60,666 nucleotides of DNA from Pokkaliibacter plantistimulans (GCF_003194385.1 NZ_LAPT01000140.1:1-60666); one strand, 5' to 3'. Shown: positions 9,223 to 20,263, counted from the stretch's first letter. The notes: a model not told the origin generated them from the sequence alone. Numbers and translations are program-made.

Positions 9223-9823
9223 TCGCTACACCAGCCGCTGGGTACAGCCGCCGTTGAAGGTGCTGGCGTACCATGCCCGGCGGGAAGAAATCAGTGCTGA
9301 TCAGCTGACGGTGCTGGGTTTCGTCTTTGGCCTGATGGCGATGGTGGCCATTACCCTGGGGCACTTTGAGCTGGCGCTGGTCTTACTGTTGATCAACCGC
9401 TTTCTCGACGGCCTCGATGGGGCTGTAGCGCGGCAGACTCAGCCATCGGATGCCGGGGGCTATCTCGATATCTGTCTCGACTTTCTGATTTACTCGGGCG
9501 TGATCTGGGCCTTCGCTCTGGCGGAGCCTGCCAATGCGACGGCAGCGGCGACGCTGATTTTTGCCTTTGTCGGCACTGGCAGCAGCTTTTTAGCCTTTGC
9601 GGCGGTGGCAGCCCGGCGTTCGCTGGTGCAGCCACAGGCCGTGCATAAGTCGCTGTACTATCTGGGCGGCCTGACCGAAGGAACAGAAACCATCCTGTTC
9701 TTTGTGCTGCTCTGCTTGTTCCCCGGTGCTTTTGTGCCGCTGGCCTATGGCTTTGCCGTGCTCTGCGCTATGACTACAGCGACTCGTATTGTCGGTGGTT
9801 ACCTGACCCTGCGGCAGCCATAG
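9215..9823 (+). CDS. ynjF: CDP-alcohol phosphatidyltransferase family protein (YnjF-like)
   Basis: This 202-residue membrane protein carries the family's catalytic motif near residue 70: DGLDGAVAR, then GGYLD and CLD, which fits DG-x2-AR-x8-G-x3-D-x3-D. Such enzymes move a phosphatidyl or similar group from a CDP-alcohol to an acceptor alcohol in the membrane. E. coli YnjF follows the ynjBCD genes in the same way, so the order supports the name. The physiological substrate is unknown. The start overlaps the ATPase gene by 8 bp. Confidence 0.8.
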   Translation: MLDRYTSRWVQPPLKVLAYHARREEISADQLTVLGFVFGLMAMVAITLGHFELALVLLLINRFLDGLDGAVARQTQPSDAGGYLDICLDFLIYSGVIWAFALAEPANATAAATLIFAFVGTGSSFLAFAAVAARRSLVQPQAVHKSLYYLGGLTEGTETILFFVLLCLFPGAFVPLAYGFAVLCAMTTATRIVGGYLTLRQP

Positions 9824-9922
9824 TGCCTGTTCACCATCTGCTGCAAAGCAGCATGCTGGCTTGGCAAGGGCGGTTTGCCGTGGAATGATGACCCTCGACT
9901 CAAAAGACATAGGATTTCGGAT

Positions 9923-11842
9923 ATGCCGATGAGTGTGGCTGGCGCACTGGCGCTGATTGCCGTGGTGGGGCTGGGATGCCAGTGGCTGGCATGGCGGGTA
10001 AAGTTGCCCGCGATCCTGTTTTTGCTGCTCTCCGGTGTACTGCTTGGCCCGGGGCTGGGCTGGATTCAGCCTGATTATCTGTTCAAGGAACTGCTGTTCC
10101 CGCTGGTATCACTGTCGGTCGCCATCATTCTGTTTGAAGGCAGCCTGACCCTGCATCTCACGCAGATCAAGGACGTCGGCAAAGTCGTGCGCAGGCTTGT
10201 CACCTTTGGCGCACTGGTGACCTGGGCGATGATCGCACTGGCTGCCCGCTGGCTGATCGGCCTCAACTGGGATATGGCCTGGCTGTTCGGGGCGCTGGTG
10301 GTGGTGACCGGGCCGACGGTGATTGTGCCGATGCTGCGTACCATCCGTGTCAACGCCCGTATCGGCAACATCCTGCGCTGGGAGGGCATCATCATTGACC
10401 CTATCGGTGCGCTGCTGGCGGTACTGGTCTTCGAGTGGATTATTTCCCGCAGTGCGGAAGGCGGTCCGCTGTGGCACACCGCATTGTTGTTTGCCGAGGT
10501 GGTGGGTGTCGGTGGCCTGACCGGGCTGGTGACGGGCTATGCCCTTGGCCAGGCCCTGCGTCGCCACTGGCTGCCTGACTACCTGCAGGCGCTGGCGACG
10601 CTGGCACTGGTGCTGGGCTCCTTTACCTTCGCCAATCATCTGGCCCATGAGTCCGGTCTGCTGACAGTGACCGTCATGGGCATGCTGCTGGCCAATATGA
10701 AAGGGGTAGAAATCGAGGGCATTCTGTCCTTCAAGGAAAACCTCACGGTGATGCTGATCTCCGGGCTGTTTATTCTGCTGGCGGCGCGACTGGATCTGCA
10801 TGATCTGTGGATGCTGGGAGCGCCTGCGATTGCGCTGCTACTGGTGATTCACTTTATCGTCCGGCCGGTGTCCGTCTGGCTGTGCAGCTGGGGATCGGAG
10901 CTGAGCTGGAAAGACAAGGCCATGATCGCCTGGATTGGCCCGCGGGGGATCGTCGCCGCGGCAGTATCGGCCCTGTTTGCCCTGCGTCTGGAGCAGAACG
11001 GCGTGGCCGATGCACAGGTGCTGTCGGCGCTGTCCTTCGCCGTCATCATCGGTACCGTGCTGTTCCAGAGCGCCACTGCCCGGCCACTGGCCAAGCGGCT
11101 GGGGGTGGCTGAGCCTGAACCTCGCGGCTTTATCTTTATCGGTGCCAATACCGTCGCCCGGGAGCTGGCCAAGCTGCTGGAGCAGAATCAGGTGCCGGTA
11201 CTGATGGTGGACCCCAGCTGGGAAAATATCCGCGAGGCGCGCATGGCCGGGCTGCGTACCTTTCATGGCAATCCACTGTCACGTCATGCCGATACCTATC
11301 TCGATCTGGTCGGGTATGGCCGTATGCTCGCCCTGTCCCCACAGCGGGAAGTGAACGTGCTGGCCAGTCTGCGCTATCGCCCTGAATTCGGGCGCCGCAA
11401 TATCTTCGCCCTGCAAACCAGCAAGGATACCCAGACCTCGGCCAGACAGCTGATTTCTGAGGAGTATCAGGGCCGTTATCTCGGCGCCACGGGGGGCAGT
11501 GAAGGGCTGACTTACAGCAAGTTTGCCAGCCTGATTCGTCAGGGTGCCCGACTGCGTACCACCCGCCTGTCGGACGACTTTACCCTTGAGGCCTGGAAGG
11601 CCCAGCACGGCAGTGATCGCTGCCCGTTATTTGCCATTACGCCGAAGGGCGAAGTGCAGATATTCAGCAATGAAGCCAGCCCTCAGCCCAGATCAGGCTG
11701 GTTGCTGTTGTCGTTCGACATGGGTGTGGAAAAGGAAAAAGAGAAGGTGCAGATCAAGGCACAGGAGAAAAGTCAGGCCAGTGCTGAGAAAGCCGAACGC
11801 AGTGGTGATGAAGCACTGAGCTCCAGCCCGGCCACATCCTGA
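9923..11842 (+). CDS. CPA1-type Na+/H+ antiporter with a C-terminal TrkA-N-like domain
   Basis: A 639-residue transporter with about twelve membrane helices (residues 1-400), including GALVVVTGPTVIVPML and WIGPRGIVAAAV, motifs of the CPA1 sodium/proton exchangers. Residues 415-530 form a Rossmann-like domain (GFIFIGANTVARELAKLL, VDPSWENIREARM) similar to TrkA-N/KTN domains that sense nucleotides. The last 40 residues are rich in Lys, Glu and Ser. ATG at 9923 is chosen because AGGA lies eight bases upstream and the membrane part starts directly after it; an earlier start at 9875 adds a charged tail. A 253-bp gap follows with no gene recognised. Confidence 0.85.
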   Translation: MPMSVAGALALIAVVGLGCQWLAWRVKLPAILFLLLSGVLLGPGLGWIQPDYLFKELLFPLVSLSVAIILFEGSLTLHLTQIKDVGKVVRRLVTFGALVTWAMIALAARWLIGLNWDMAWLFGALVVVTGPTVIVPMLRTIRVNARIGNILRWEGIIIDPIGALLAVLVFEWIISRSAEGGPLWHTALLFAEVVGVGGLTGLVTGYALGQALRRHWLPDYLQALATLALVLGSFTFANHLAHESGLLTVTVMGMLLANMKGVEIEGILSFKENLTVMLISGLFILLAARLDLHDLWMLGAPAIALLLVIHFIVRPVSVWLCSWGSELSWKDKAMIAWIGPRGIVAAAVSALFALRLEQNGVADAQVLSALSFAVIIGTVLFQSATARPLAKRLGVAEPEPRGFIFIGANTVARELAKLLEQNQVPVLMVDPSWENIREARMAGLRTFHGNPLSRHADTYLDLVGYGRMLALSPQREVNVLASLRYRPEFGRRNIFALQTSKDTQTSARQLISEEYQGRYLGATGGSEGLTYSKFASLIRQGARLRTTRLSDDFTLEAWKAQHGSDRCPLFAITPKGEVQIFSNEASPQPRSGWLLLSFDMGVEKEKEKVQIKAQEKSQASAEKAERSGDEALSSSPATS

Positions 11843-12096
11843 GATCATGAGTACGTTCTGAGCATACATTCCGAGCACAGGGCGGCAGATAACAGTTGAA
11901 GCCAATCGTAGCTTGCCGGTCATGGGGCAGTCGTTATCATAGGCGGCCGCCACAATGGCAGGCAGGCTGGATAGCCTGAGAGCATGTTCGTGATCCGGCG
12001 GGCGCAGGTCTTTTCAGCGCTGCGGATCAGCAACAGGCTCTGAGCTCAGTTGATCAACAAGCAGTATCGATAACTGGTTTGGTAGAGTGAAACCCA

Positions 12097-12591
12097 ATGG
12101 AAAAGTATCTGGAACGCACCATGTATGCCGCACGCTGGCTGTTGGCCCCGATTTATATGGGCCTGAGTCTGGCGTTGCTGGCACTGACGATTAAGTTTTT
12201 TCAGGAAATCTTTCACGTCCTGCCACATATACTCGATACCTCCGAGACTGATCTGGTGCTGCTGGTGCTGTCACTGGTTGACCTGTCACTGGTCGGTGGC
12301 CTGCTGGTGATGGTGATGTTCAGCGGCTATGAAAACTTCGTCTCGCGTCTGGATATCCCCGAAGGAGAAGAGAAGCTGGGCTGGCTGGGTAAGCTGGATT
12401 CTTCCACCCTCAAGTCCAAGGTGGCTGCGTCCATCGTCGCTATTTCCTCCATTCATCTGCTGAAAATTTTCATGAATGCCAGTACCTACGACACTGAGCA
12501 TCTCAAGTGGTACGTCATTATCCACATGACCTTTGTCGCTTCCGCCTTTGCCATGGGTTATCTGGACAAGCTGACCCGCGACAGCCACTGA
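12097..12591 (+). CDS. yqhA: YqhA family (UPF0114/TIGR00645) inner-membrane protein
   Basis: A 164-residue protein with three to four membrane helices, starting [18 protein letters not shown] and containing [20 protein letters not shown], the defining segment of the YqhA family. The molecular role of the family is unknown. It lies 30 bp before the LRR-kinase gene, so the two may share a transcript. Confidence 0.85.
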   Translation: MEKYLERTMYAARWLLAPIYMGLSLALLALTIKFFQEIFHVLPHILDTSETDLVLLVLSLVDLSLVGGLLVMVMFSGYENFVSRLDIPEGEEKLGWLGKLDSSTLKSKVAASIVAISSIHLLKIFMNASTYDTEHLKWYVIIHMTFVASAFAMGYLDKLTRDSH

Positions 12592-12621
12592 TCTGACCTG
12601 CAGACCTACAAGGATTGGCCC

Positions 12622-13860
12622 ATGCATACCCTGGCGCAACTACAGGCCGGCGAGCTTCACGGTGTCACCCGGCTGCAACTGGCAGAAGGGCTGACACACT
12701 TTCCCGCAGAGATTTTTTCCCTGGCCGACAGCCTGGAAATCCTGGATCTCAGCAATAACGCCCTGAGCGAGCTGCCAGACGACCTGCACCGGTTGCACAG
12801 GCTGAAGGTGATTTTCTGTTCCAATAACCGCTTTCGTCAGCTGCCGGCGTGCCTCGGCCAGTGCGCGGAACTGGAGATGATTGGCTTCAAAAGTAATCGC
12901 ATTGAAACCGTTCCGGCTGAGGCTCTCCCCGTGCAAACCCGCTGGCTGATCCTGACCGATAACCTGATTGCTGCACTGCCGGAGCGAATAGGGCAACTGC
13001 ACCGACTGCAAAAGCTGATGCTGGCCGGTAACTGCCTGACTGAGCTGCCCGGCAGCCTCAGCCAGTGCCATCAGTTGCAGCTGCTGCGCATCTCAGCCAA
13101 CCGACTGCCGCAGTTCCCCGATGTGGTGCTGGATCTGCCGCAGCTGAGCTGGCTGGCGTTTTCCGGCAACCCGTTCTGTGCCGAGCGTCAGCCGCACGAC
13201 GCATTTCCGCAGGTGGCCGCAGACGATCTGTATCATCACGAAGTGCTGGGGCAGGGCGCCTCAGGGGTGATCCGCCGCGCTTCATGGCGCCATAACCCCC
13301 ATGGCTGCAGCGAGCAGGTGGCGATCAAGGTATTCAAGGGGGACGTCACCAGTGACGGCTACCCGCTGGATGAGCTGGAAGCATGCCTGTCCATCGGCCA
13401 GCATCCGAATATGGTTACACCGCTGGCACGGGTAACGGGTGAGCTGCAGGAGGCGCTGGTGATGGAGCTGATCCCTGCCGACTACCTCAATCTCGGCCAG
13501 CCACCGAGCCTTGCCAGCTGTACCCGCGATGTCTTCACGGCGGGTCAGTCCTTCGACATCGCGACCATCAGCGGCTTTGTCGAACAGATGGAAAGCGTGG
13601 TGGCACACCTGCGCCAATGTGGCATCAGCCACGGTGATCTGTACGCCCACAATGTGCTGGTTAACCCCGCAGGTCATCTGCTGTTCGGTGATCTGGGGGC
13701 CGCGTCACGCTATCACCATCTGGTGGATTATCAGCGTCAGGGCATTGAGCGCATGGAGCAAAGAGCATTGCACTGTTTTATCGAAGATATGCTTGGGCTG
13801 TGTGTGGAGCAGGACCGACATACCGAGCTGTACCGTCAGCTGGCAGCCAGGCTGGGCTAA
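12622..13860 (+). CDS. Leucine-rich-repeat protein with C-terminal serine/threonine kinase domain
   Basis: A 412-residue soluble protein. Residues 15-185 contain about six leucine-rich repeats of the LDLSNNALSELP type. Residues 205-412 form a protein-kinase-like domain: glycine loop GQGASG (210-215), VAIK with K236, catalytic HGDLYAHN (337-344, D339) and a GDLG (356-359) in place of DFG. The kinase is compact and lacks the usual large C-lobe. AAGGA precedes the ATG. The gene ends only 16 bp before the degenerate last repeat of CRISPR array 1. The targets of this family are not known; no signal peptide is present. Confidence 0.8.
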   Translation: MHTLAQLQAGELHGVTRLQLAEGLTHFPAEIFSLADSLEILDLSNNALSELPDDLHRLHRLKVIFCSNNRFRQLPACLGQCAELEMIGFKSNRIETVPAEALPVQTRWLILTDNLIAALPERIGQLHRLQKLMLAGNCLTELPGSLSQCHQLQLLRISANRLPQFPDVVLDLPQLSWLAFSGNPFCAERQPHDAFPQVAADDLYHHEVLGQGASGVIRRASWRHNPHGCSEQVAIKVFKGDVTSDGYPLDELEACLSIGQHPNMVTPLARVTGELQEALVMELIPADYLNLGQPPSLASCTRDVFTAGQSFDIATISGFVEQMESVVAHLRQCGISHGDLYAHNVLVNPAGHLLFGDLGAASRYHHLVDYQRQGIERMEQRALHCFIEDMLGLCVEQDRHTELYRQLAARLG

Positions 13861-13876
13861 GGCCCGGCCTGTTTTC

Positions 13877-16800
13877 AAAACAAACTGTCTATTCGGCAGT
13901 GAACTCTGGCAGCAGACATTCAGTATTCCCATGTATTTTTTGAGCTGCCTATTCGGCAGTGAACCTCAGGGCGTTACTACCTCCACCGGTGTAGCTTTTC
14001 TGAGCTGCCTATTCGGCAGTGAACTGATCATGGGCTTCTTTATTTTCTTGCGTGTTTTTCTGAGCTGCCTATTCGGCAGTGAACGTGCCCTGCCGGGCTG
14101 CCAGATACCACTTGGTTTTCTGAGCTGCCTATTCGGCAGTGAACTCCACGGTGAAGCCTTGCTGCTGCTCCATGTATTTCTGAGCTGCCTATTCGGCAGT
14201 GAACGCGGAGTTACTGGCCCTGGCGCTGCGCGGCAATTTCTGAGCTGCCTATTCGGCAGTGAACCTTGCATGCACTCAACGAGCGCTACACCCGGCTTTC
14301 TGAGCTGCCTATTCGGCAGTGAACGAGGCCAGGATCAGTCACTGTTGTCCGGGGCATTTCTGAGCTACCTATTCGGCAGTGAACAAGCGGGCGTCACCAT
14401 GCAGCGTGTCCATTTTTTTCTGAGCTGCCTATTCGGCAGTGAACAGCAAGCCTACGGCGCAATGAATGGCCCTGTCTTTCTGAGCTGCCTATTCGGCAGT
14501 GAACTCCAGAAACCCTCGAGGGCCGAGCGGCCTACTTTTCTGAGCTGCCTATTCGGCAGTGAACGTGTTCCATTGGTCACTGACGCGCCCAATGCTGTTT
14601 CTGAGCTGCCTATTCGGCAGTGAACTGCTCTATGTATTCAATCGTGAAACGCGTGGATTTCTGAGCTGCCTATTCGGCAGTGAACTTCAGCAGCCTCCAG
14701 CGTAGCCATAACCGGCATTTCTGAGCTGCCTATTCGGCAGTGAACGTATCGCTCATGATCGCCTCTTTTTATGACATTTTCTGAGCTGCCTATTCGGCAG
14801 TGAACTATTCGGTCATTGCTGCAAAGTAAGCAGGACTTTTCTGAGCTGCCTATTCGGCAGTGAACCGGTTTCAGCATAGGCTCTGGTGCGTCGCCGTTTT
14901 CTGAGCTGCCTATTCGGCAGTGAACTAAAAAAGGCGCTTAAATCGATAACCGATTCATTTCTGAGCTGCCTATTCGGCAGTGAACGAAACGTTCTTAGCG
15001 TTACCTAACTCTTTGGATTTCTGAGCTGCCTATTCGGCAGTGAACGGTTACATGGCGCAAAACATAGAACCATATATTTTCTGAGCTGCCTATTCGGCAG
15101 TGAACGGTTTTCTCTGCCTGCTCCTGCTGGGCCAGCATTTCTGAGCTGCCTATTCGGCAGTGAACGATTGACCGCTTTAGATCTCGCCGACGACTCATTT
15201 CTGAGCTGCCTATTCGGCAGTGAACATGACTTTAATGCAGCGCTGTATTCCTAAACTTTTCTGAGCTGCCTATTCGGCAGTGAACAGCCAGGTGCAGCAG
15301 TCGCTCGATAGCAGCACTTTCTGAGCTGCCTATTCGGCAGTGAACCGTCAATAAAGTGCAAAAGAGTGGCACGATTTTTCTGAGCTGCCTATTCGGCAGT
15401 GAACCGCGCTAACACTGCTAAAAAAGCAGCAGCACATTTCTGAGCTGCCTATTCGGCAGTGAACCTTTCTGCACGTCATCCCAGCGTGATGACTTGTTTC
15501 TGAGCTGCCTATTCGGCAGTGAACGGTGACGCGGGCCACACTGTGCCGTGCGGTACTTTCTGAGCTGCCTATTCGGCAGTGAACGTGTTGCCCCATGGCG
15601 CCATTGAGCGGCGGCATTTCTGAGCTGCCTATTCGGCAGTGAACGCTGCGATAGGACTTTTGTGGTTTCAGGGGCATTTCTGAGCTGCCTATTCGGCAGT
15701 GAACTAGAAACCATTCAACAGCATCTAGTTTCTAAATTTCTGAGCTGCCTATTCGGCAGTGAACAAGATAATACAGCGCCAGCACGCCCATCACCTGTTT
15801 CTGAGCTGCCTATTCGGCAGTGAACGCAAAACGATCAACGCCGTCATTTTGCTTTTCTTTCTGAGCTGCCTATTCGGCAGTGAACGTCGTTCCTACGTTT
15901 CAGGTGTAAATCTCTTATTTCTGAGCTGCCTATTCGGCAGTGAACTCTTTTCGCCTTGGAGTCTCACGCTCGACTCTTTTCTGAGCTGCCTATTCGGCAG
16001 TGAACGCAAGCCCCGAAGCACGCGACTGACGTGCGCTTTTCTGAGCTGCCTATTCGGCAGTGAACCGGGTCCGACTGCCCCGTCACATTTGACGCAATTT
16101 CTGAGCTGCCTATTCGGCAGTGAACCAATCCAGGGGTCGGAAGATTGCAGCACAGAATTTCTGAGCTGCCTATTCGGCAGTGAACAGCAAGAAAGCCGAC
16201 GCTGACCCGAAACTGTTATTTCTGAGCTGCCTATTCGGCAGTGAACTAGATATCGGTAATCCCGTAGCGTACTACCCATTTCTGAGCTGCCTATTCGGCA
16301 GTGAACGGCGGCCAGTGTATTCAGACGTTCAGCCAGCTTTTCTGAGCTGCCTATTCGGCAGTGAACGCGGAGTTACTGGCCCTGGCGCTGCGCGGCAATT
16401 TCTGAGCTGCCTATTCGGCAGTGAACGCATCCAGTGCCCAACCAGCCTGGCGAATACTTTTCTGAGCTGCCTATTCGGCAGTGAACGAGGGAGGTTAATA
16501 GTGACTGTAGAGTTATTATTTCTGAGCTGCCTATTCGGCAGTGAACTTCCTGCAGCGGAACCACCAATTAATAGTGTATTTCTGAGCTGCCTATTCGGCA
16601 GTGAACTATCGCTATGTGGCTCACTGCTGGCGCCGATATTTCTGAGCTGCCTATTCGGCAGTGAACTTCTCGGCGTCAGCATGATAAAACAGGGCGTCTT
16701 TCTGAGCTGCCTATTCGGCAGTGAACCCTCTGCTACAGAGTAACCGCGCATGACGTCATTTCTGAGCTGCCTATTCGGCAGTGAACCATGGTCCTGAGTT

Positions 16801-18527
16801 GCGAACGGCATTGACTCATTTCTGAGCTGCCTATTCGGCAGTGAACTACATTGGTCACCTGCTGATGCCAATAGTGAATTTCTGAGCTGCCTATTCGGCA
16901 GTGAACTTCCTGGTTTCGCGATGAGGCTTCAAAAGCAGTTTCTGAGCTGCCTATTCGGCAGTGAACGGCGTAATGGTTTCTCCCGCATCCTGATAGCATT
17001 TCTGAGCTGCCTATTCGGCAGTGAACAATTGCTCGATAGTGGCCGCCAGAGATTCAACTTTCTGAGCTGCCTATTCGGCAGTGAACAGGCGTCTTGAAGG
17101 GCTTTATCCTGATGACTGTTTCTGAGCTGCCTATTCGGCAGTGAACCGGAGCGACCTGGACCAGCGCTTATAGTGCCTTTTCTGAGCTGCCTATTCGGCA
17201 GTGAACCGGACGAAGTAGCGCGGGCGACAGCGGCAGAATTTCTGAGCTGCCTATTCGGCAGTGAACGATGACGGTGATGGAGCGCCTGTCTACCGGGCTT
17301 TCTGAGCTGCCTATTCGGCAGTGAACGAGGGCCTTTCTGACTGGGAGCCGCATGGTGATTTCTGAGCTGCCTATTCGGCAGTGAACATCTTCATGGACCC
17401 AATCACATTGATCTCGCTTTTCTGAGCTGCCTATTCGGCAGTGAACCACCTCAAGTACTTTTTTCATTGCCTCTCTGCTTTCTGAGCTGCCTATTCGGCA
17501 GTGAACTCTGTACTGATCCGCAAAGACAAAGGGCGCAATTTCTGAGCTGCCTATTCGGCAGTGAACTGGATCGAGGCGTACCAGTTCACTGGCCGTCATT
17601 TCTGAGCTGCCTATTCGGCAGTGAACTTTGCAGCGTCCACGTTTTCCCGCACTCAGATTTTCTGAGCTGCCTATTCGGCAGTGAACATCAACCGACAGCT
17701 GGCCGCCGCTGACATCACTTTTCTGAGCTGCCTATTCGGCAGTGAACTCCGTTGCCCAGATGGTGGACCATTCCATCAATTTCTGAGCTGCCTATTCGGC
17801 AGTGAACCTCTGCACCAAACCGAATAAGACGGCTCAGGCTTTCTGAGCTGCCTATTCGGCAGTGAACCTGAGTAGCGGCCGCCCGCACCGCAGCCAGCAT
17901 TTCTGAGCTGCCTATTCGGCAGTGAACTTTTTATTACCAGGAGACAAGCCATGCGATCATTTCTGAGCTGCCTATTCGGCAGTGAACCACCGCTGACTGG
18001 CAGCAGGCCATGGCAGAAGTTTCTGAGCTGCCTATTCGGCAGTGAACTATAACGACTGCGTAAACTTGACTCGCAGCCCTTTCTGAGCTGCCTATTCGGC
18101 AGTGAACAATGGACGATGGCCGCAGTTGAAGCTGTCTATTTTCTGAGCTGCCTATTCGGCAGTGAACACAAATAGGTCAGATGAACCATTTAATCAAATA
18201 TTTCTGAGCTGCCTATTCGGCAGTGAACGGGCTGTTCACGGTTGGCGGTGGTACCATGACTTTCTGAGCTGCCTATTCGGCAGTGAACCTGAGAAGCTCA
18301 CTGAGACGACAAGTCAGACCTTTCTGAGCTGCCTATTCGGCAGTGAACGATTATTGCAGACCATCTGCTACGCGGTACCATTTCTGAGCTGCCTATTCGG
18401 CAGTGAACTGCTTGGTTTCGTCAGATACGTGCTCGCTGACTTTCTGAGCTGCCTATTCGGCAGTGAACTCCTGCACCGGATAGGAAAAGCGCCGACGAGT
18501 TTCTGAGCTGCCTATTCGGCAGTGAAC
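13877..18527 (-). CRISPR. Type I-F CRISPR array 1: 78 repeats, 77 spacers
   Basis: The 28-bp repeat, read on the minus strand, starts GTTCA, has stem arms CTGCC and GGCAG around loop GAATA, and ends in the handle CTCAGAAA. The period is 60 bp, so spacers are mostly 32 nt, with five of 33 nt and two of 31 nt judged from phase shifts. The array is oriented with the leader at the right (18528 onward). The far-left repeat (13877-13904) is degenerate in its handle half and the next one carries one change, as expected of the oldest end. One internal repeat (14357-14384) has a stem substitution. One spacer occurs twice (14205-14236 and 16367-16398). Confidence 0.98.
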
Positions 18528-18630
18528 TAGAGCCTGTCTAACCTAACTTCCTGATTGTTAAAGAGCAAACCCCTTTAAACGGCGCACAACCCTTTTTTTG
18601 TTGTGTGCCGTAACCCTTTGATTTTTATAG
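18528..18630 (-). promoter_or_regulatory. Leader of CRISPR array 1, with IHF site
   Basis: This AT-rich stretch shares several blocks with the leader of array 2: CTCTAG next to the first repeat, TGCTCTTTAACAATCAG, an A-rich AAAAAAAGGGTT block and TATAAA near 18624-18629. An exact IHF consensus (WATCARNNNNTTR, minus strand) lies at 18544-18556, 17 nt from the first repeat, as in leader 2. In type I-F, IHF bends the leader for spacer insertion. A likely -10 is TATAAA at 18624-18629; its -35 is weak. Confidence 0.8.
18580..18610 (-). terminator. Hairpin between cas6f and array 1
   Basis: An 11-bp inverted repeat (CGGCGCACAAC at 18580-18590 and GTTGTGTGCCG at 18600-18610, one G-T pair) encloses a run of seven T on the plus strand. 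It lies downstream of cas6f and inside leader 1, so it may end or stabilise the csy transcript before the array. Leader 2 has the T-run without this hairpin. It lacks a strong U-tract, so termination is only possible. Confidence 0.4.
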
Positions 18631-18657
18631 GCTCAATAAGAGGCCCGGAAAAAAGGG

Positions 18658-19221
18658 TCAGAACCAGGGGAGGCTGGCCGTCTGGCTTAGGCCGTAACTG
18701 TTGAACGTGCCTGTGAGTGGTGTTGCCTGCTCTGCACTCAGTTGCAGAAACAGCCGGAAGTGTTGACCGGTGCTGTTACTGCGAAGTTGCAGATAGGGCA
18801 GTTTCAGTTGCTGAGCCACTGAATCAGGGATGCGCTCTCTGGCTTCGGCTTCACTCAGGTGATGGCGTTTGGCCAGTCGGCGACGCAGGCGTTCAGGATT
18901 GCTTTGCGCCTGTACTCGCCGCAGGGTGCGGTGCTTGGCATCAGCGGGAACGGGTAGCAATGCGCTGAGTTCCACATGGTCATGCATACCGCTGAGCCAT
19001 GGCTGGCTCATTAGCTGGTCCAGTGCGGTGGCATTACCGTGCAGGCGCAGTACGCCGCCCAGCCCGGCGCGTTGCTGTTCCATCAGCGGGAAGCTGACAC
19101 CAATGGCATCATGCTGGCCGGCCACCAAGGCACGGTGCAGTTTGCTGTAGAGCGCACTCATTAACTGCGGCGGGGTAAAGTCCGGGTCAGGGCGCAGGCG
19201 GATATCAAGGTAGTGGTCCAT
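18658..19221 (-). CDS. cas6f: Cas6f (Csy4) CRISPR repeat endoribonuclease
   Basis: A 187-residue protein very similar to P. aeruginosa Csy4 from its first residues (MDHYLDIRLRPDP). The catalytic His29 (KLHRALV) and Ser148 (in LRSNSTGQHF) are present, as are R102 and Q104 that contact the repeat hairpin. It cuts the precursor transcript after the GGCAG stem, leaving the 8-nt handle CTCAGAAA, and stays bound to the crRNA 3' hairpin in Cascade. It is the last gene of the csy operon, 2 bp after cas7f. Confidence 0.97.
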   Translation of the reverse strand: MDHYLDIRLRPDPDFTPPQLMSALYSKLHRALVAGQHDAIGVSFPLMEQQRAGLGGVLRLHGNATALDQLMSQPWLSGMHDHVELSALLPVPADAKHRTLRRVQAQSNPERLRRRLAKRHHLSEAEARERIPDSVAQQLKLPYLQLRSNSTGQHFRLFLQLSAEQATPLTGTFNSYGLSQTASLPWF

Positions 19222-19223
19222 GG

Positions 19224-20246
19224 TCAGTCCGCCTTACCGAACACGCCGCCACGAATCAGCGTGGCCATCACAAAGTGTTGTTGCTCCAGTGCGGGCACCT
19301 TGTCTTCCGTGACCCAGTTATCCAGCAGGGTGTAGAAGTCCATTTTGGCTTTGGGCTGGCGATAGGCTTTGCCTTCAGTGGTGACGGAGCCATAGGGTTC
19401 GACCGCAATGGGGCCGAGTGCATCGCCGCTGTCATTGGGATACCAGGTGTCGATGGTGCGCAGGGCGTTGCCGATTTTCTGTGAATGGATACCGGCAATG
19501 TTACTGACGTGATACAGGGTTTTGCTCTTGCCGCTGCTGCCCTTGTCGAGGATCAGCTCCTGCGAGGGGAAGACTTCCTGCCCGGCACCCATACGCACAA
19601 AGGCGGTGACGGAGAGCAGTACATGGTGTTTACCGGCCAGCCCGTCAGCTATCAGGCGGGTCAGCTCAGCGATATTGTCGCTGCTATCGAACTGGCGCAG
19701 GGACAAGCTCAGTGCATCGAAGGTCCAGCGCTTGGTCGCTTTGCCCTCGACCAGATGACTGACCACTACTTCGACCTGCTCGGCACCCATGCGGTTGCGC
19801 CAGAGGAAGCGGCCATTGGCCAGGTTGCAGGCGTAGCGGCCAGCCAGTTCGCTAAAGCCGTATTGCTCGGTATAGCTGGCGACCGTGTTTAGCAGTTTGG
19901 TGCGATAGTCACTGTCATTGCAGGCTGAGGGCGTACCGGCACCGGCCAGCACACGCAGGGTAAAGCGCACCATCAGGGTATCGGCATCACTGGGCAGGGC
20001 GGCAATATCGACTGTCTGCAGGTTGGGGTTTTCAATGGCCGCATCCAGCTTGGCCGGGTCTTGATCCTTAGTTTTCAGACGGTTGGAAATGGTGCCGCGA
20101 ATGGATTTTTCCCGGATGGGAATACCTTGCCAGTCGGCGCTGTTATCGCGTTGATCCCAGTTACCGGCAAACAGCAAAGCGTCAGAAGGGTCCAGCTTGC
20201 GCTCGAAAGCCAGTACGGAAGCGGTTTTTACAGGGGTAGTTGCCAT
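19224..20246 (-). CDS. csy3: Cas7f (Csy3) Cascade backbone protein
   Basis: A 340-residue protein matching Csy3 throughout: [43 protein letters not shown] and [10 protein letters not shown]. Several copies coat the crRNA spacer in the type I-F Cascade complex. AAGGA lies upstream of the ATG at 20246; there is a 17-bp gap after cas5f. The usual length for the family is about 340 residues, so it is intact. Confidence 0.97.
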   Translation of the reverse strand: MATTPVKTASVLAFERKLDPSDALLFAGNWDQRDNSADWQGIPIREKSIRGTISNRLKTKDQDPAKLDAAIENPNLQTVDIAALPSDADTLMVRFTLRVLAGAGTPSACNDSDYRTKLLNTVASYTEQYGFSELAGRYACNLANGRFLWRNRMGAEQVEVVVSHLVEGKATKRWTFDALSLSLRQFDSSDNIAELTRLIADGLAGKHHVLLSVTAFVRMGAGQEVFPSQELILDKGSSGKSKTLYHVSNIAGIHSQKIGNALRTIDTWYPNDSGDALGPIAVEPYGSVTTEGKAYRQPKAKMDFYTLLDNWVTEDKVPALEQQHFVMATLIRGGVFGKAD

Positions 20247-20263
20247 CGTGAGGTTCCTTTTAC

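Noticed and set aside
13900-18500. Many long ORFs through array 1 with repeated FLSCLFGSE, SLPNRQLRN or VHCRIGSSE
   Set aside because: The 60-bp period equals 20 codons, so the repeat stays in frame and gives artificial repetitive proteins. The same holds for 29,200-33,000. They are CRISPR arrays.
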